43,901 nucleotides of DNA, from the NCBI RefSeq assembly GCF_018780585.1, contig NZ_JADMJL010000030.1, positions 1-43,901 of the forward strand. Reading direction: 5' to 3'. The stretch's first letter is position 1; every line of letters begins with the position of its first letter. The position numbers and the translations under genes were made by a program. This document shows, piece by piece, positions 42,731-43,901 of this stretch. The notes beneath the pieces were generated by a model that was not told where the DNA came from, searched no databases, and saw only the letters and a program-made list of their open reading frames with translations. Source of the DNA: Methyloversatilis discipulorum. Its GTDB lineage: Bacteria > Pseudomonadota > Gammaproteobacteria > Burkholderiales > Rhodocyclaceae.

Positions 42731-43084
42731 TCGCGAATAAGGGCGACGATTCGGCGAGAGAGTGCGCCTAAGAACTTCGCCCGTAGCAGGGGGCAGAGGG
42801 CTCTTCCGCCAGTCAATTCGGGCAACATCGTACGCACTTCGTCGTAATCCATATGGGTTGACTTGGCTTGGATACATACGAATGGATTAGTCTTTGGCAT
42901 TGCTGCCCAGTAGGCTCCTTTGCTCGAGATTATTCTAAGAGAAGTGGTGCGAGATTTTGAAGGATTGCCTCAATAACGGAATATGCCTCCGACCAGGCTG
43001 GATTAAAGAAACTATAGATGATAAGCGCGCCTAAACGGGTTAAGGTGCGTCCATAGTTGTCAATTCAAACGGGAGCGGTAATTG
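42731..43084. other. A/T-richer non-coding region before the RHS gene
   Basis: No supported gene (a 75-codon frame on the minus strand is unrecognised). The base composition falls clearly below that of the rest of the window. The promoter of the following gene may lie in 42990-43070, but no convincing -35/-10 pair can be named. Confidence 0.4.
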
Positions 43085-43901
43085 ATGCAATCAACGTTTT
43101 TTCCTGTGCTTAAGTTGATTGTGTGCCATATTGGTGTCTCCGGTTTGTTACTTTCGACCGCAGTTTGTTATGCGGCATACCCTGCGCGGCATATGTGGAT
43201 GTTTGACGGGAGCGGTTACGCGTTGGGCCAAGGAACCTTTGATGGAAGTACATACTACAGCCAAAGCGGGGTCGCTTTAGCGCTTTTTGAACATGCAGGG
43301 CCAGCCTGTGCTGCCGCATCAGCCTACAACAATCAGCCATACGGTGGTGTGTACGAGATCATTGGTGCGGGGGGGGTAGCACTTTGTTTTCGTCCTGATG
43401 GACAACAGCGGGTCTCGATTAGTCGACTCGCAATCTGTCATGAAGGACCAAATTCCTCGGGCGGAACAAATGTTTACTATGGGTACGAGCCCTGTACCGG
43501 AACGCCGGTTTGCCCAGTCGGTCAATTTTTTAATTTTAGCAAAGGTCTTTGTGAGCCTGAATCTCGTATTGCTGTCGGAAAATCAAGGAGCGCAGGCAAT
43601 CAATGCCCCTCGACGTCCCATCCGATAGGTTTGGGTTCAGGGAACAAGTATTTGTCGGAATCGGACGTATCGTCGGGTTCTTTGGGATTCGTCCGGAGCT
43701 ACAACAGCCTGAGCATTCAGGCTGGGTATTCGGAGCTGGTGACGGGTTCGAGCACAGGCGTGATGCCGCTGGGTGTGGGCTGGAGCGTGGGGTACCAGCA
43801 ACAGATCCGCGTCTCGCCGTCGAGCGGCAGCACGGCGTGGGCGATCCGCCCGAGCGGTCGGGTGTTTACCTTCGGGTTTGGTGGAACAGCCTGGGTGGCG
43901 G
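43085..43901 (+). CDS. RHS-family secreted protein, N-terminal part (runs off the window)
   Basis: At least 272 codons are open to the window end. A signal peptide (FPVLKLIVCHIGVSGLLLSTAVCYA) is followed by a cysteine-rich region (CAAAS, ALCFRPDG, AICHEG, CTGTPVCPVGQFFNFSKGLCEP). Then comes an RHS-type core start: NQCPSTSHPIGLGSGNKYLSESDV, GFVRSYNSLS, LGVGWSVGYQQQIRVS, AIRPSGRVFTF. The start ATG has GGGAG about ten bases in front. The first 500 bases are A/T-richer and the core is GC-rich, as in many RHS genes with exchanged parts. The C-terminal effector lies outside. Confidence 0.85.
   Translation, partial: MQSTFFPVLKLIVCHIGVSGLLLSTAVCYAAYPARHMWMFDGSGYALGQGTFDGSTYYSQSGVALALFEHAGPACAAASAYNNQPYGGVYEIIGAGGVALCFRPDGQQRVSISRLAICHEGPNSSGGTNVYYGYEPCTGTPVCPVGQFFNFSKGLCEPESRIAVGKSRSAGNQCPSTSHPIGLGSGNKYLSESDVSSGSLGFVRSYNSLSIQAGYSELVTGSSTGVMPLGVGWSVGYQQQIRVSPSSGSTAWAIRPSGRVFTFGFGGTAWVA

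Overview
This window is a high-GC chromosomal segment, most likely from a betaproteobacterium. The evidence is the gene styles: a DmpR/XylR-type sigma-54 regulator, alternating DUF1302/DUF1329 genes beside an RND permease, GroES/GroEL behind a perfect CIRCE element, and a TctD/TctE-like two-component pair. Rhodocyclales is my best guess, but the sequence read by eye cannot fix the genus. The first 30 kb look like core or stable accessory chromosome. The rest is a tRNA-Phe-associated mobile region followed by a gene graveyard.

Positions 1-24.8 kb hold a complete meta-cleavage route for catechol-type compounds. A GntR/FCD repressor gene (minus strand) faces an operon that runs from 1148 to 15225. 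The operon encodes a GlcG/HbpS-like protein, 2-hydroxymuconic semialdehyde dehydrogenase and hydrolase, 2-oxopent-4-enoate hydratase, an AhpD-like protein, acylating acetaldehyde dehydrogenase, 4-hydroxy-2-oxovalerate aldolase, 4-oxalocrotonate decarboxylase and 4-oxalocrotonate tautomerase. It continues into an envelope module: a YCF48-like lipoprotein, an MMPL/RND permease, a DUF1302 outer-membrane protein and a DUF1329 periplasmic protein. After a strong terminator comes a reductase plus Rieske oxygenase pair behind a consensus sigma-54 promoter. Next are a DedA-rhodanese fusion, the sigma-54 activator itself (minus strand), and catechol 2,3-dioxygenase behind a second sigma-54 promoter. 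Together these would oxygenate or O-demethylate an aromatic, cleave the ring and deliver pyruvate and acetyl-CoA. The initial substrate cannot be read from the sequence.

Positions 21.8-29.9 kb are housekeeping and signalling genes: transaldolase with a coupled DUF1289 gene, a membrane diguanylate cyclase, groES-groEL with promoter, CIRCE and terminator, a response regulator and sensor kinase, a small membrane protein and tRNA-Phe(GAA).

Downstream of tRNA-Phe begins an integrated element. It has a tyrosine recombinase, a second truncated recombinase and an unknown gene, all start/stop coupled. These are followed by lipoprotein genes, a replication-relaxation-like gene, a coding-free kilobase packed with perfect short hairpins, an orphan MbcA/ParS-like antitoxin, and a second-looking tyrosyl-tRNA synthetase gene. 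The tyrS leader can fold its own ribosome binding site into a hairpin. SRAP and ParE/RHH toxin-antitoxin genes follow.

From about 39.9 to 42.7 kb the DNA is a mosaic of gene fragments (TnpB, DUF2807, staphylococcal nuclease, HTH, DUF1016). The window ends inside a secreted RHS-type protein gene. No second copy of the tRNA 3' end was found, so the right end of the element is not located.
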